A stretch of 64,000 nt of DNA from Methylotuvimicrobium alcaliphilum 20Z. Lineage in GTDB: Bacteria > Pseudomonadota > Gammaproteobacteria > Methylococcales > Methylomonadaceae. The translations under genes were made by a program, and so were the position numbers. The notes under the pieces were generated by a model, which saw only the letters and a program-made list of their open reading frames with translations, was not told the origin of the DNA and made no database searches. Positions 37,396 through 47,428 of this stretch are shown in pieces. The stretch's first letter is position 1. Each line of letters opens with the position of its first letter. Where the stretch lies: contig NC_016112.1 in NCBI RefSeq assembly GCF_000968535.2, forward strand, positions 558,001 to 622,000, read 5' to 3'.

Positions 37396-38370
37396 TCACT
37401 CTTGGTCGGCGACCCAAAAAGTGCCCGGCTGCAGATTGTCGTCTTTTCCGGTCAGTTTGTTGTGGCTCACCGTTTTCAAAATACGGTAGATGCGGTTGGC
37501 CGCATTTTTCTCTTGTCCGCCCCACTGTTTTACGGTGCCTTCGCAATAACGCTTGCGCAGTACGCTTTGAGTATGCGTATCATCGGTTTGCGTTAACGGT
37601 AAGATTTTTTGCCAGGCTTCATCCGATTCGCATAGCAATGCGCGGGCTTGTCGGGTGGCTTGCAAAAAACCGGTCAGTGCTTGTTTATGTCGCTCGGCCC
37701 AGCTTTGTTTGAAGACATAGCCAAGAGTCGGAACCTCCTCGTCTATACCTAGTGTTTTGATCAATGCTTGACCATCGATAATTTGGCGATATCCTTGAGC
37801 TTCAAGTTTGGCGGCAAAATGCCAATATGTCATGACGGCATCAAGGCGGTTGCTGAGCATTTGCTGATTGAGTAAAGGTGGAGCGCCGTAGACCTTTTCG
37901 ATAGATGAAGCGATTTCCCTGTTACCTTGTTGTTGGAAAACTGCTTGCATCAGCAACCCGTTTTTGTCGAGTTCTCCGCCGGCGATACCTAAGCGTTTAT
38001 CTTTAAGGTCGTTTAGCGTTTTGATCGGGCTGTTTTCAGTAACGACGAGCCCGCCCGAGACATTTGAGTAAGGATAAAACGTATAATCGGCACCCGTCGA
38101 GCGCAATTTCGATACCCATATCCAGTCGGAGACGATGATATCGACCGCACCTGATTGCAGTGCGATTTTGCCGGCTTCAGGGTTGGCCAGAGGATGAATG
38201 GCCAATTTAAACTTGCCGGATTCGTCGAGTTTAGCGCTTTGTAAGGTTTGTACTTCCCAGGCTGCCGTACCGAACTCCAAAATGCCCAGGCGTATGGTAA
38301 CGGGTTCTGTGGCGAAGCTGTTAATCGAGAACAACAAACCAAGCCATAAAAAGTGTAATTGTTTTTTCAT
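37396..38370 (-). CDS. ABC transporter periplasmic substrate-binding protein
   Basis: The 324-residue protein has a signal peptide (about 1-20, ending SFA) and an SsuA/THI5/NMT1-like periplasmic binding fold: LGILEFGTAAWEVQ at the N-terminus, DIIVSDWIW near residue 80 and LKDKRLGIAGG near 125. It is the first gene of the importer operon, 111 nt before the permease. Relatives bind sulfonates, nitrate, pyrimidine precursors or other small anions; the substrate here is unknown. The neighbouring molybdopterin gene moaA is on the other strand, so linkage to nitrate or molybdate is not established. Confidence 0.88.
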   Translation of the reverse strand: MKKQLHFLWLGLLFSINSFATEPVTIRLGILEFGTAAWEVQTLQSAKLDESGKFKLAIHPLANPEAGKIALQSGAVDIIVSDWIWVSKLRSTGADYTFYPYSNVSGGLVVTENSPIKTLNDLKDKRLGIAGGELDKNGLLMQAVFQQQGNREIASSIEKVYGAPPLLNQQMLSNRLDAVMTYWHFAAKLEAQGYRQIIDGQALIKTLGIDEEVPTLGYVFKQSWAERHKQALTGFLQATRQARALLCESDEAWQKILPLTQTDDTHTQSVLRKRYCEGTVKQWGGQEKNAANRIYRILKTVSHNKLTGKDDNLQPGTFWVADQE

Positions 38371-38488
38371 TGGAGTTATCCTTTCTGTTCGATAGTCAAT
38401 AACCGAAACATTCTAACTCGTTTTGGTTATTAAATGGGGCGGCTATACTTCGCGCGGGTATTTTTGCGCTCTGCATGGCTCTGTTGTT

Positions 38489-38584
38489 CGACGCTTACAG
38501 GGAAGTAAGCGGTAGACTGCGTCTGGAACCGGCAGTCGACGCTTACAGGGAGGTAAGCGGTAGACTGCGTCTGGAACCGGCAGT
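38489..38584 (+). repeat. 48-bp direct tandem repeat
   Basis: Two copies of a 48-bp unit starting CGACGCTTACAGGGA occupy 38489-38536 and 38537-38584, differing at one position. Each unit can form two small hairpins (GCTTAC/GTAAGC and GACTGC/GCAGTC). It lies in the divergent gap between the binding-protein gene and moaA. Confidence 0.85.
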
Positions 38585-38658
38585 CGAGAGCAAAGCACTA
38601 AAACAGACTGTGAGCCGTATTGTGATAATATTGCCACATTAGTCAATCGATATTACTT

Positions 38659-39666
38659 ATGAGTTCATTATCCAACACGACGCAATTGATCGACCGCTTC
38701 GGCAGAATTGTCGATTATGTAAGAATTTCAATTACCGACCGATGCGATTTTCGGTGCCAATATTGTATGGCCGAAGACATGGTGTTTTTGCCGCGTGCGC
38801 AAATTTTAACGCTCGAAGAAATCCATACGATAGCCCGGGCGTTTACTGAATTGGGCGTCAAAAAAATCCGTGTGACCGGCGGCGAACCGTTGGTGCGCAA
38901 AGGCGCATTGCAATTGCTCGAAAATCTGGGGCTTTTGTCGGGACTGAATGAACTGGTTCTGACCACCAACGGTTCTCAATTGGCGACGATGGCGCAAGCG
39001 ATTAAATCGGCCGGCGTAAAGAGGCTCAATGTCAGCTTGGATACGCTCGATGCAAAAAAATTCAAGGATATTACCCGAACCGGTGACTTACATCAGGTGT
39101 TGCGAGGTATCGAGGCGGCGAGGCAGGCGCGGTTCAAACGCATCAAAATCAATGCGGTCGTTTTGAAAAATCGTAATCATGAAGAAACGACCGATTTGGT
39201 TCAGTTTGCAATCGACCGTGATTTGGATATCAGCTTCATCGAAGAAATGCCGCTCGGTGTCATCGGCAGTCACGATCGCGCCGAAGCGTATTACTCCAGC
39301 GATGATATTAAAGCCGATTTGCAACGGCATTTTAATTTGATTGCGAGTACCGAAAAAACCGGTGGACCTTCGAAATATTTCCAGGTTGCAGGAACTTCGA
39401 CCAAGGTCGGGTTTATCTCGCCGCATAGCCACAATTTTTGTAGCACCTGCAATCGTGTCCGATTGACCGTTGAAGGCCGATTGCTGTTGTGTCTAGGCAA
39501 CGAACACTCGGTCGATCTAAAAAAAGTCATTCGAGCGAATCCGGGGAACCTCGATGCGCTTAAAAAAGCGATCGTCGAGGCGATGAAAATCAAACCGGAA
39601 AAGCATGAATTCAATCTAAACGAACAGCCGGTTATTTTCAGGCATATGAATGTGACGGGGGGGTGA
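38659..39666 (+). CDS. moaA: GTP 3',8-cyclase MoaA
   Basis: MoaA is the radical SAM enzyme that starts molybdenum cofactor synthesis by cyclising GTP. The 335-residue product has the N-terminal cluster motif CDFRCQYC (CxxxCxxC, about residues 28-35), the GGEPL motif, and the second C-terminal cluster cysteines in HNFCSTCNRVRLT and LLLCLGNE. The C-terminus ends in GG, required by MoaA. No other moa genes follow it in the window. A molybdoenzyme such as formate dehydrogenase or nitrate reductase would use the product. Confidence 0.96.
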   Translation: MSSLSNTTQLIDRFGRIVDYVRISITDRCDFRCQYCMAEDMVFLPRAQILTLEEIHTIARAFTELGVKKIRVTGGEPLVRKGALQLLENLGLLSGLNELVLTTNGSQLATMAQAIKSAGVKRLNVSLDTLDAKKFKDITRTGDLHQVLRGIEAARQARFKRIKINAVVLKNRNHEETTDLVQFAIDRDLDISFIEEMPLGVIGSHDRAEAYYSSDDIKADLQRHFNLIASTEKTGGPSKYFQVAGTSTKVGFISPHSHNFCSTCNRVRLTVEGRLLLCLGNEHSVDLKKVIRANPGNLDALKKAIVEAMKIKPEKHEFNLNEQPVIFRHMNVTGG

Positions 39667-40026
39667 AAGATGAAAGATGGGTTCTTATGTTCTCGCCAAA
39701 TGTATCCCACAGCGCCAAAAATTGTCGTTCATTGAGGCGAAGGTGACGAGCCAATAGACGCCAACATAAAGAAAAATGCGTCATTCCGCCAGGGATTGGC
39801 GGAATCCAGTGCCATGGATGGCAATGCGAAGCTTCACATTTATGTAATCTGGATATCTGCAATCTATTCCGACATGACGAATAATGCCGCAAAAGCACTA
39901 CAGAATAGGCGCTAATTTGGCGCTTATGGGTGTTCCCCACCAGTGAATTAGTCTGAGCCGTCTGTTTTAATTGGCAAAGGGCCAATTTTTATTAACCCGC
40001 AACTTTATTTCCCCCACCTAAAAATT
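39667..40026. other. Intergenic region with one REP-like hairpin
   Basis: The 360-bp gap between moaA and the helicase gene holds a hairpin ATTCCGCCA-GGGA-TTGGCGGAAT (about 39784-39806) next to CCAGTGCCATGGATGGCA, a sequence common as an intergenic repeat in proteobacteria. No gene is supported. The helicase leader ends with CCCCCACCTAAAAATT and has no strong ribosome binding site. Confidence 0.5.
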
Positions 40027-41304
40027 ATGACATTCGAATCTCTAGGGCTTATTGCCCAGCTCCAAACAGCCGTTGCGGAACAGGGTTATAAAACGCCTAC
40101 GCCGATACAGCAAAAAGCGATTCCGCTTATTCTCGACGGACGCGATGTCATGGCCGGCGCGCAAACCGGAACCGGTAAAACGGCCGGTTTTGCGTTACCG
40201 ATCCTGCAGCGGTTGAGCGAGACGATTAACAAAAAACCTCGGCCGGTTCGTGCATTGATCTTGGTGCCGACTCGCGAACTGGCGGTACAAGTGCATCAAA
40301 GCTTTAAGGATTACGGTAAGCATGTCGCGTTGTTTAGCGAGGTGATTTTCGGTGGCGTGAGCATGAACGGTCAGGCTCAACAATTGCGGCGCGGCTGCGA
40401 TATTGTTGTCGCGACGCCGGGACGATTGCTAGACCATGCTCGCCAAGGCAATGTCGATTTGGGACGAGTCGAAATATTGGTTCTTGATGAAGCCGACCGA
40501 ATGCTGGATATGGGTTTCAAGCGTGAAGTCGATGCAATACTGGCATTGCTGCCTAGACTGCGTCAAAATTTGTTATTTTCGGCGACTTTTTCTAATGAGA
40601 TAAAAACCCTGGCAGGGCGCTTACTGCATGATCCGATCGCAATTGAAGCGCCGCGGCAAACGATCGATGCCGATACCGTCGAACAACGTATTTATCCGAT
40701 TAAGCGCGAATACAAGCGGGAATTATTATCTTACCTGATCGGTAGCGGTAATTGGCGACAAGTCTTGGTGTTCGTTAGAACCCGGCATGGGGCGGACCGT
40801 TTGGCCGAGCAATTAATCAAAGATGGTATTCGGACTGGGGTATTGCACGGTGATAAATCTCAAGGCGCGAGGATGCGGGCTTTGGCGGGATTCAAATCCG
40901 GGAAAATAGCGGTTTTGGTGGCGACCGATATTGCCGCGCGAGGCCTCGATATCGATCAATTGCCGCACGTAGTTAATTTCGATCTACCATCCGTGGCTGA
41001 GGATTATGTGCATCGTATTGGAAGAACTGGTCGCGCAGGATGGGTCGGCGAGGCTATTTCGCTAGTTTGCCCCGAGGAAGCGCCGATGCTCTTGGCGATT
41101 GAGAAATTATTAAAACGGTCGATACCGCGCGTTGCCGATACCGGTTACGAAGCCGTTTCATTGGAGGTTCGGCCGGGGGCGGAAAAAAAGGATAATAAAC
41201 GTACTGCGCGTAGCGCTCCGCCCGTTAAAAAAAGAACGCATCGAGCGGCTTCCGTTAATAAAAAACGAGGGGACCGGCAAGGCAAGCGCTTGAAGAAAAC
41301 TTGA
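40027..41304 (+). CDS. rhlE: DEAD-box RNA helicase, RhlE-like
   Basis: The 425-residue protein has the full set of DEAD-box motifs: Q motif ([12 protein letters not shown]), motif I AQTGTGKT (about residues 45-52), Ia PTRELAVQ, Ib [26 protein letters not shown], then helicase_C with [11 protein letters not shown] and [10 protein letters not shown]. After about residue 375 follows a basic tail rich in K and R ([21 protein letters not shown]). RhlE-type helicases act on structured RNA and ribosome assembly, often in the cold. The gene is monocistronic and followed by a TATACC repeat. Confidence 0.94.
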   Translation: MTFESLGLIAQLQTAVAEQGYKTPTPIQQKAIPLILDGRDVMAGAQTGTGKTAGFALPILQRLSETINKKPRPVRALILVPTRELAVQVHQSFKDYGKHVALFSEVIFGGVSMNGQAQQLRRGCDIVVATPGRLLDHARQGNVDLGRVEILVLDEADRMLDMGFKREVDAILALLPRLRQNLLFSATFSNEIKTLAGRLLHDPIAIEAPRQTIDADTVEQRIYPIKREYKRELLSYLIGSGNWRQVLVFVRTRHGADRLAEQLIKDGIRTGVLHGDKSQGARMRALAGFKSGKIAVLVATDIAARGLDIDQLPHVVNFDLPSVAEDYVHRIGRTGRAGWVGEAISLVCPEEAPMLLAIEKLLKRSIPRVADTGYEAVSLEVRPGAEKKDNKRTARSAPPVKKRTHRAASVNKKRGDRQGKRLKKT

Positions 41305-41305
41305 A

Positions 41306-41611
41306 TATATATCCATCATCGTAGATCAAAATTCGGCGCCGGGGTGCCCGTCAAAGGCCCAGCACCTAAATTCCATAGGTATTTGGCAATGATTCAAAAT
41401 CATGGCTTATTTAGGTGCTGGGTGAATACATCCATGTAGGCTTGAGCGGCCTCCCAATGAACTCGGTAAAGCTTAAAGTATTTCCTGGCTAAAATTCATT
41501 TAAATTAATCATACAAGGCTCTATGCCGGTCCCTCACCTAGCGTTAGGTGAGGGACCGAGCACCCTGGCGCCTCCTGAGGATCCGCCGAAATTTGAAGTG
41601 CGAAAGGTATA
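41306..41611. repeat. Complete TATACC-end repeat with foreign insert
   Basis: A roughly 305-bp copy from about 41306 (TATATCCATCATCGTAGATC) to 41611 (...GAAGTGCGAAAGGTATA). It contains the CAGCACCTAAATTCC...TTTAGGTGCTG module and the palindrome CCTCACCTAGCGTTAGGTGAGG. Between them 41440-41515 is AT-rich sequence not present in other copies. It separates rhlE from the convergent oadB. Confidence 0.78.
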
Positions 41612-41625
41612 CTTCATGCACATTT

Positions 41626-42753
41626 CTAATCAACCAAGCTCAACAAAATCCCGGCCGCGACGGCGGAGCCGATTACGCCGGCAACGTTCGGTCCCATTGC
41701 ATGCATCAGCAGGAAGTTATGAGGGTTGCTTTCAAGGCCTAGCTTATTGGCGACCCTCGCCGCCATCGGGACCGCCGATACGCCGGCCGCGCCTATTAGC
41801 GGGTTTACCGGTGTTTTGCTGCATTTATTCATGATTTTTGCCATGATGACGCCGGCGGCGGTGCCGATGCAAAAAGCGATCGCACCCAAGCCTAAAATAC
41901 CGAGGGTTTCGAATTTCAGAAAGGCTTCTGCGCTCAATTTAGAGCCGACCGAAAGGCCTAAGAAAATCGTGACGATGTTGATTAATTCGTTTTGCGCGGT
42001 CTTGCTCAGACGGTCGACCGCCCCGCAAGTATTCATTAGGTTACCTAAACAAAACATGCCAACCAAGGGCGCGGCCGAAGGCAAAAGCAAGGCAGTTAAC
42101 AACAATAGCAGCAGTGGAAACAAGATTTTTTCGGATTTGCTGACGGCTCTGAGCTGCTTCATTTCGATCATGCGCTCTTTTTCCGTGGTCAGTGCGCGCA
42201 TGATCGGCGGCTGAATGAGCGGCACCAAAGCCATATAGGAATAAGCGGCAACTGCGATCGCTCCGAGTAAGTCGGGGGCTAGTTTCGACGCAACATAGAT
42301 GGCTGTAGGTCCGTCGGCGCCGCCGATAATGGCAATTGCAGCGGCATCCTTAAGCGAAAACTCGAGGCCGGGTACCATGTTTAGTGCTAATGCGCCTAAT
42401 AATGTTGAAAAAATACCGAATTGAGCCGCAGCGCCTAGTAATAAGGTCTTCGGGTTGGCCAGCATCGGTCCGAAGTCTGTCATTGCGCCGACGCCCATAA
42501 AGATCAACAATGGAAATATACCGGTTTTAATACCGAAGTATAAATAGTATAAGAGACCGCCTTCTTCGGCCATGTCTGCAATCGGTATGTTGCTCAGCAC
42601 TGCGCCGAAACCGATCGGTAGTAGTAATAGAGGCTCAAAACCTTTCTTGATAGCCAAGAACAGAAGTAAAAAACCTACCATCATCATAAAAGCCTGGCCG
42701 GTTTCGATGTTGTAGATCCCGGTGCTTTGCCAGAGCGAATTTAAATTTTCCAT
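41626..42753 (-). CDS. oadB: Oxaloacetate decarboxylase beta subunit (sodium pump)
   Basis: The 375-residue protein is the membrane subunit of biotin-dependent sodium-pumping decarboxylases: multiple hydrophobic helices, the conserved [10 protein letters not shown] block (about residues 84-93), [10 protein letters not shown] (about 144-153) with the sodium-binding aspartate, and [18 protein letters not shown] near 330. It decarboxylates carboxybiotin and exports Na+. It is downstream of oadA on the same strand but separated by 476 bp that contains repeats. The length (375) fits the GcdB/OadB family. Confidence 0.93.
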   Translation of the reverse strand: MENLNSLWQSTGIYNIETGQAFMMMVGFLLLFLAIKKGFEPLLLLPIGFGAVLSNIPIADMAEEGGLLYYLYFGIKTGIFPLLIFMGVGAMTDFGPMLANPKTLLLGAAAQFGIFSTLLGALALNMVPGLEFSLKDAAAIAIIGGADGPTAIYVASKLAPDLLGAIAVAAYSYMALVPLIQPPIMRALTTEKERMIEMKQLRAVSKSEKILFPLLLLLLTALLLPSAAPLVGMFCLGNLMNTCGAVDRLSKTAQNELINIVTIFLGLSVGSKLSAEAFLKFETLGILGLGAIAFCIGTAAGVIMAKIMNKCSKTPVNPLIGAAGVSAVPMAARVANKLGLESNPHNFLLMHAMGPNVAGVIGSAVAAGILLSLVD

Positions 42754-43229
42754 AAATGATCTCGATTAAAGTTGATTTTTATTCTGAATAGTTGTTGAGT
42801 GCATCGCGCATTAGCAGAGACAATGCCAGGAATTAGGAAATGCTAATGGACTGAATTCGTTAACCTAGGATTTGGTCGTAAATAACTTCCCTATTTTCGG
42901 AGGGTTCGGTAACTCGATTGGCAGGTGTCGGCGCCAGGGAAAGCCGCCGTCAAGCCTACACGGACGTATTTACGGCGTCTTGTCAAGCGAGTTACCGAAC
43001 CCTCAACAACGCTCATAGTTCCTGGACATTATTTATCACGAAATCCCTAGGGCTTTTTTATTATAAATTGAAGAGCGCTTTTATTTATCCTCATCGGCGC
43101 GCCTTAGTCCTTATTTAATAAAGAAGGGGTTGGGTTTCGGGAAGGTGCCGGCGCGATGTTAAGGGGAGGACCGTTCATGCTTTGGCAGTGCTAGGCACGA
43201 ACGGTGGTTTATCTCTGGCTCTTGTGGCT
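42754..43229. repeat. Repeat-filled gap between oadA and oadB
   Basis: The sequence TCGTAAATAACTTCCCTATT at about 42868-42888 followed by GGAGGGTTCGGTAACTCGAT recurs near 54650-54690 (third repeat type); a complement GAGTTACCGAACCCTC at about 42990-43004 makes this an inverted pair enclosing about 100 bp. A REP-like CCGTTCATGC...GCACGAACGG palindrome lies at about 43172-43203. No open frame for the small gamma subunit (OadG) is seen here. Confidence 0.6.
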
Positions 43230-45014
43230 TTATAAGGTAATCAGGGCGTCGCCGACCGTCACTGCGGAACCTTCCTTGATATGGACGATAGATACCGTGC
43301 CGCTGGTTTTTGAGCGAACTTCGGTTTCCATTTTCATCGCCTCCAGGATCACGACTACATCGCCGGCTTTTACCGGGCTGCCTATTCCGACATTGATCTT
43401 CAAGATGTTACCGGCCATTGGCGCTTGAACGACCGTGCCGCCGGAGCTAACTGGCTGAGCAGTTTCTGATGGTGGCGTTGCGGGCTTGATGTCGAATGTT
43501 GCACCGCCCGGCGCAACCGAGACATTAAAGGTTTTGCCGTCAACGTTGACGCTATAGGTTTCGGCTTGACCGGCGGTTTTTTGCGGCGCGGTCGGAACAG
43601 GGCTTGCGGATTCATTCGAAGGCGGTGCTTCAAATGCTTCGGCCTGGCCGCGATGGCTAATGAATTTCCAGCCGATTTGGGCGAATAAGCCATAAATCAG
43701 TGCGTCTTCTTCGAGATTGTCGGCTAATTTTACGCCTTCCTCTTTCGCTTTGGCGCGGACTTCCTCGATTAATTTATCCATTTCGGGTTCCAGCAAGTCG
43801 GCTGGACGGCAGGTGATCGGTTTGGCGCCGTCCAGCACCTTGGCTTGAAGTTCGGCATTGACCGGAGCCGGCGTAGCACCGTATTCGCCTTTCAGTACAC
43901 CTGCGGATTCCTTGGTGATAGTTTTATAGCGCTCGCCGGTCAATACATTGATGACCGCTTGCGTGCCGACGATTTGCGATGTTGGTGTCACAAGTGGAAT
44001 GAAGCCTAGGTCTTCTCGGACTCGCGGTATTTCTTCCAAGACCTCATCGAAGCGGTCGGCGGCATTTTGTTCCTTTAGTTGGCTTTCCATGTTGGTCAGC
44101 ATTCCGCCGGGTACTTGGCTAGTCAGGATGCGGCTGTCGACTCCTTTTAAATTGCCTTCGAAACGTGCGTATTTTTTGCGAATTTCTCGGAAATAGGCGG
44201 CAATGTCTTCTAATTTCTTGATGTTGAGTCCGGTATCTCTCGCTTGACCCTCAAGTGCGGCGACCATGGTTTCGGTGGGGCTGTGTCCGTAAGTCATGCT
44301 AAGCGAGGAAATTGCCGTGTCGACATTATCGATTCCGGCTTCCGCGGCTTTAATCAGCGTTCCGACGCTTAGCCCTGTCGTCGCATGGCAATGTAAGTGC
44401 ACCGGAATCGATAAACTTTGCTTGAGGCGGCCAACTAATTCATAAGCGGCATAGGGCGTCAATAAGCCAGCCATATCCTTGATACATACCGAATGCGCGC
44501 CCATGTCTTCGATTTGTTTGCCTTGATCGACCCACATGTCGAGCGTATGTACCGGGCTGACCGTATAAGAAATGGTGCCTTGGGCGTGTTTGTCCGTGGC
44601 CAGTACCGCTTTTACCGCGCGCTCGATATTGCGCATATCGTTCATCGCGTCGAAAATTCGAAAGACGTCGATGCCGTTTACCGCGCAGCGTTCGACGAAT
44701 TTATCGACGACATCGTCGGCATAATGCCGATAACCGAGAATATTTTGGCCGCGAAACAGCATTTGTTGCGGCGTGTTGGGCATCGCGGCCTTCAGTTGGC
44801 GAAGGCGTTCCCAGGGGTCTTCTCCCAAATAACGGATGCAGGCGTCGAATGTGGCGCCGCCCCAGGTTTCCAAAGACCAGTAGCCGACTTTGTCAAGTTT
44901 TTCACAGATCGGCAGCATGTCTTCGATGCGAAGGCGTGTCGCCAGAATCGACTGGTGCGCGTCGCGTAATACGACTTCCGTGATTCCTAAAGGTTTGGTG
45001 TTGGCTGCTGTCAT
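43230..45014 (-). CDS. oadA: Oxaloacetate decarboxylase alpha subunit (biotin-carrying)
   Basis: The 594-residue protein has an N-terminal carboxyltransferase barrel (about 1-300, [12 protein letters not shown] with metal-binding residues, and HCHATTG), a conserved carboxylase domain (about 310-470) and, after a Pro/Ala/Thr-rich linker, a biotinyl domain (about 525-594) with the biotin-attachment motif EAMKMETE. It transfers the carboxyl of oxaloacetate (or the reverse, in related pumps) to biotin. oadB follows on the same strand. The expected small gamma subunit, usually encoded just before oadA, is not visible. Confidence 0.95.
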   Translation of the reverse strand: MTAANTKPLGITEVVLRDAHQSILATRLRIEDMLPICEKLDKVGYWSLETWGGATFDACIRYLGEDPWERLRQLKAAMPNTPQQMLFRGQNILGYRHYADDVVDKFVERCAVNGIDVFRIFDAMNDMRNIERAVKAVLATDKHAQGTISYTVSPVHTLDMWVDQGKQIEDMGAHSVCIKDMAGLLTPYAAYELVGRLKQSLSIPVHLHCHATTGLSVGTLIKAAEAGIDNVDTAISSLSMTYGHSPTETMVAALEGQARDTGLNIKKLEDIAAYFREIRKKYARFEGNLKGVDSRILTSQVPGGMLTNMESQLKEQNAADRFDEVLEEIPRVREDLGFIPLVTPTSQIVGTQAVINVLTGERYKTITKESAGVLKGEYGATPAPVNAELQAKVLDGAKPITCRPADLLEPEMDKLIEEVRAKAKEEGVKLADNLEEDALIYGLFAQIGWKFISHRGQAEAFEAPPSNESASPVPTAPQKTAGQAETYSVNVDGKTFNVSVAPGGATFDIKPATPPSETAQPVSSGGTVVQAPMAGNILKINVGIGSPVKAGDVVVILEAMKMETEVRSKTSGTVSIVHIKEGSAVTVGDALITL

Positions 45015-45757
45015 AGCGTGGGTTCTCCGTGGACCTTATGGGAGGTCAAATCATTAAAAGTTGATGCGACTTTAAGTTTTAACCAGGGTGTTTAATTAAT
45101 TTCCGTTGCGATTAAAAAAGGTGTTTGGCTGCGAGTATGGTTAGTATCCGGAGTCCTACGGCAGATGCAAATGGGCTGAAATTAAAGTCGTTTGGCATGC
45201 ATTATATTGAAAAAACAAGGCAACATCATCTTGAATTGCTTTGCGGGAAAAACGAGCGGGCCTTGGTTATGAGAATATTCGAGGCTTAGGTGTTGCGGTT
45301 TTACCCCCTTTTGATCGAAAAACCGTCTAAGAATAAAAGGTATGGGATGTGTCTAACGAGGACCGCCGTGAACCCATCCATGGGGGCTTGACGGTAGCAA
45401 TCGAACGCCAAGGATGGCGTTAATGCAGATTTTGCATGGAGCAAAAATCTGCCCTGCTGCCGACATCCTCGCTAGCCACACCCCACACCTTCATAAAGTT
45501 AGGCATTTTTTAAGTTTAAAAGGAGTGTGTCGTTTTTGCATCGGTTTCATAGCATAGGCTTATTTCATTATTATAGGGTTGAGAGATGATTGTTATGCTT
45601 GAAAGAGGTATCTCTTCGGTGCAAGTCCTTATGGCGCAATGATCGCCGCACCTAAACTGTGCTTTTGTTTGTTAATGCGCCCTATAAAAGGGCGGTTGCT
45701 TTTATGTTGGGAGATGTTTTATTTTCTTATGTGTTGTTTGTTAAGTGTATTTTAATA
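45015..45757. repeat. Intergenic region with a GTGTGGGG-type repeat
   Basis: Between oadA and the porin, 45318-45540 is a relative of the repeat at 49804-49952: AACCCATCCATGGGGGCTTG, ATGGCGTTAATGCAGATTTT and CTGCCGACATCCTCGCTAGC are all shared, and the flanking CTTCATAAAGTTA...AAAGGAG stretch is shared with 2344-2390. A GCGCCCTATAAAAGGGCGG hairpin lies at about 45678-45696. I see no gene in 45015-45962, including none resembling oadG. Confidence 0.6.
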
Positions 45758-45774
45758 TTGGCACATTATCTGCC
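45758..45774 (+). promoter_or_regulatory. Candidate sigma-54 promoter of the porin gene
   Basis: TTGGCACATTATCTGCC has GG and GC dinucleotides with the exact 10-nt spacing of -24/-12 promoters and a near-consensus TTGGCAC first half. It lies 189 nt upstream of the porin ATG. No matching enhancer site was identified, so the assignment is tentative. Confidence 0.4.
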
Positions 45775-45962
45775 TTAGACAAGTTGGGTTGTATCTTTAA
45801 TGCTACAATTTGCGTAAAACGCAACAAAAGCTACGCTTAAATCATGGCGAATCAATAGGGTTAGGCGCTTTAGTTAATAAGCAAGATTAATCTAAGTTAG
45901 TCGAATAACTGATTCACAAGAATGTTTTCCGATAGCTACTCTACTTAAAAAAGGCGACACTT

Positions 45963-47171
45963 ATGTATATAAATAAAAAGCAAAATGGTTGGCGATTGAC
46001 TCTTGTAAGCGCGATACTGATGTCATCGGCGGTGCAGGCTGAAGATAAAGGGCTCATTGAGAGTTTAACGGGTTCCGATATCAACAAAACCGCGCCGATG
46101 CGCGATCTCGGAATCGAATTTGGCGGTTGGGTTTCGGGCGGTATTGCTGGCAACCCGGACGATCCGCGCGACAAAACTAATGGTCCGGTAACATTCAACA
46201 ACCGTGCGAACGAATTCCATATGCATCAATTATATGGCTATATCGAAAAAGCGGTCGATACCGAGAGTAATAAGTGGGATTTGGGCTTTCGCGCGGACGT
46301 GGTTTACGGCGTGGATGCATTCTATACGACGCAAGGTAATTTCGACGATAATCTCGTTGTCGATTCTTCATCGCGATTCTATAAGCTGGCGTTTCCGCAA
46401 GTCTATGCCGAATTGTTCGCGCCGATCGGCAACGGTTTGACGACTAAGGTCGGTCACTTTTATACGATTATCGGCAATGAGGTGGTTACCGCGCCGGATA
46501 ACTTCTTCTTTTCGCATGCTTATACGATGCAATATGGCGAACCGTTTACGCATACCGGCGTTTTAATGTCCTATCCTTTGACAAGTAACATCGAGTTGAC
46601 GGGCGGGGTGGTCTCCGGTTGGGATTCGTTTTTTCAACAGCCGGCTAATTTTCTCGGTGGCGTGAGTTATACGACCGATGACGAAAAAACCTCGTTGGCA
46701 GTCTCTTATATTACCGGCGATACGGTCGTTGCCGATAGAAGCGAAAGTGCCGATGGTTCAAAAATCGAACGGCACCGTTCGATGTATAGCATCGTATTGA
46801 CGCACGATTTTCTTGACGAGCTACACTATACTTTGCAACACGATTTCGGTGTACAAGACAATGTTTACCAAGGGGGCGGCGATTCCAAATGGTATGGCGT
46901 CAATCAGTATTTAACTTACGACGTCAACGATCAATTGGCTACCGGCCTTCGTTTTGAATGGTTCCGTGATCAAGACGGGACTCAAGTCTCTGCCGCTGGC
47001 AATAAAAACCACTACTTCGCGATTACTGCAGGCGTGAATTATTCTCCGCTATCCTGGTTGATGTTAAGGCCTGAAGTTAGATACGATTGGGTAACCGGTG
47101 CCAACGAATTCGATGCTGGCGCGGCAAGCGATCAAGTGCTGATCTCTGCGGACGCGATCATTCGCTTTTAA
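45963..47171 (+). CDS. Outer membrane beta-barrel porin (OmpL/BBP2-like)
   Basis: The 402-residue protein has a signal peptide (about 1-26, ending VQA) and many alternating amphipathic strands, ending in a terminal phenylalanine (SADAIIRF), the usual BAM recognition signal. Blocks such as FGGWVSGGIAGNP, YGYIEKAVD, DLGFRADVVYGVDA and PQVYAELFAP match the putative beta-barrel porin-2 (FmdC/OmpL-like) family. Members allow diffusion of small solutes, in some cases amides. It is monocistronic with a candidate sigma-54 promoter and a strong terminator. Confidence 0.88.
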   Translation: MYINKKQNGWRLTLVSAILMSSAVQAEDKGLIESLTGSDINKTAPMRDLGIEFGGWVSGGIAGNPDDPRDKTNGPVTFNNRANEFHMHQLYGYIEKAVDTESNKWDLGFRADVVYGVDAFYTTQGNFDDNLVVDSSSRFYKLAFPQVYAELFAPIGNGLTTKVGHFYTIIGNEVVTAPDNFFFSHAYTMQYGEPFTHTGVLMSYPLTSNIELTGGVVSGWDSFFQQPANFLGGVSYTTDDEKTSLAVSYITGDTVVADRSESADGSKIERHRSMYSIVLTHDFLDELHYTLQHDFGVQDNVYQGGGDSKWYGVNQYLTYDVNDQLATGLRFEWFRDQDGTQVSAAGNKNHYFAITAGVNYSPLSWLMLRPEVRYDWVTGANEFDAGAASDQVLISADAIIRF

Positions 47172-47199
47172 ACTTTAGTATTTCAGCAAAAAGACATAG

Positions 47200-47222
47200 C
47201 GGCGCCGAATGGCGCCGTTTTT
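47200..47222 (+). terminator. Porin gene terminator
   Basis: CGGCGCC-GAAT-GGCGCCG, a perfect 7-bp stem with a 4-nt loop followed by TTTTTG, 28 nt after the porin stop. Confidence 0.9.
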
Positions 47223-47308
47223 GTTTACGGGAGGATAAAATACGGAAGTTATGTTTGACGGAAGCCCAAGGAGGAAAGTCAAAGATAGGAAATTTCTGAA
47301 TGTTTATG

Positions 47309-47418
47309 CAAATGATATTGATTACTATTAGCACTTGTTGTATTGTATTCGCTAATTTTTTTGATCTATAAAAATCATTCCGGCTTGCTTCCGGTTATAA
47401 AACAATCAATATCATTTG
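47309..47418 (+). promoter_or_regulatory. Pair of inverted Fur-box-like sites upstream of the TonB receptor
   Basis: CAAATGATATTGATT at 47309-47323 (extended to the right by ACTATT, giving a good match to the Fur box core AATGATAATCATTATC) and its exact 15-bp complement AATCAATATCATTTG at 47404-47418 bracket a likely promoter (TTGTAT ... TATAAA region, about 47339-47380). The second site lies 10 nt before the start codon and GGGGGAG ribosome binding site. The arrangement suggests iron repression by Fur, possibly with cooperative binding at both sites. Confidence 0.6.
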
Positions 47419-47428
47419 TGGGGGAGTT

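Noticed and set aside
38443-38646. A 67-codon frame with an internal repeated LPVPDAVYRL peptide
   Set aside because: The repetition is the translated 48-bp DNA repeat upstream of moaA; no start signals are present.
45318-45757. A riboswitch in the leader of the porin
   Set aside because: The stretch with GGTATCTCTTCGGTGCAAG looked structured but matches no riboswitch core I know, and part of the region is explained by a repeat.
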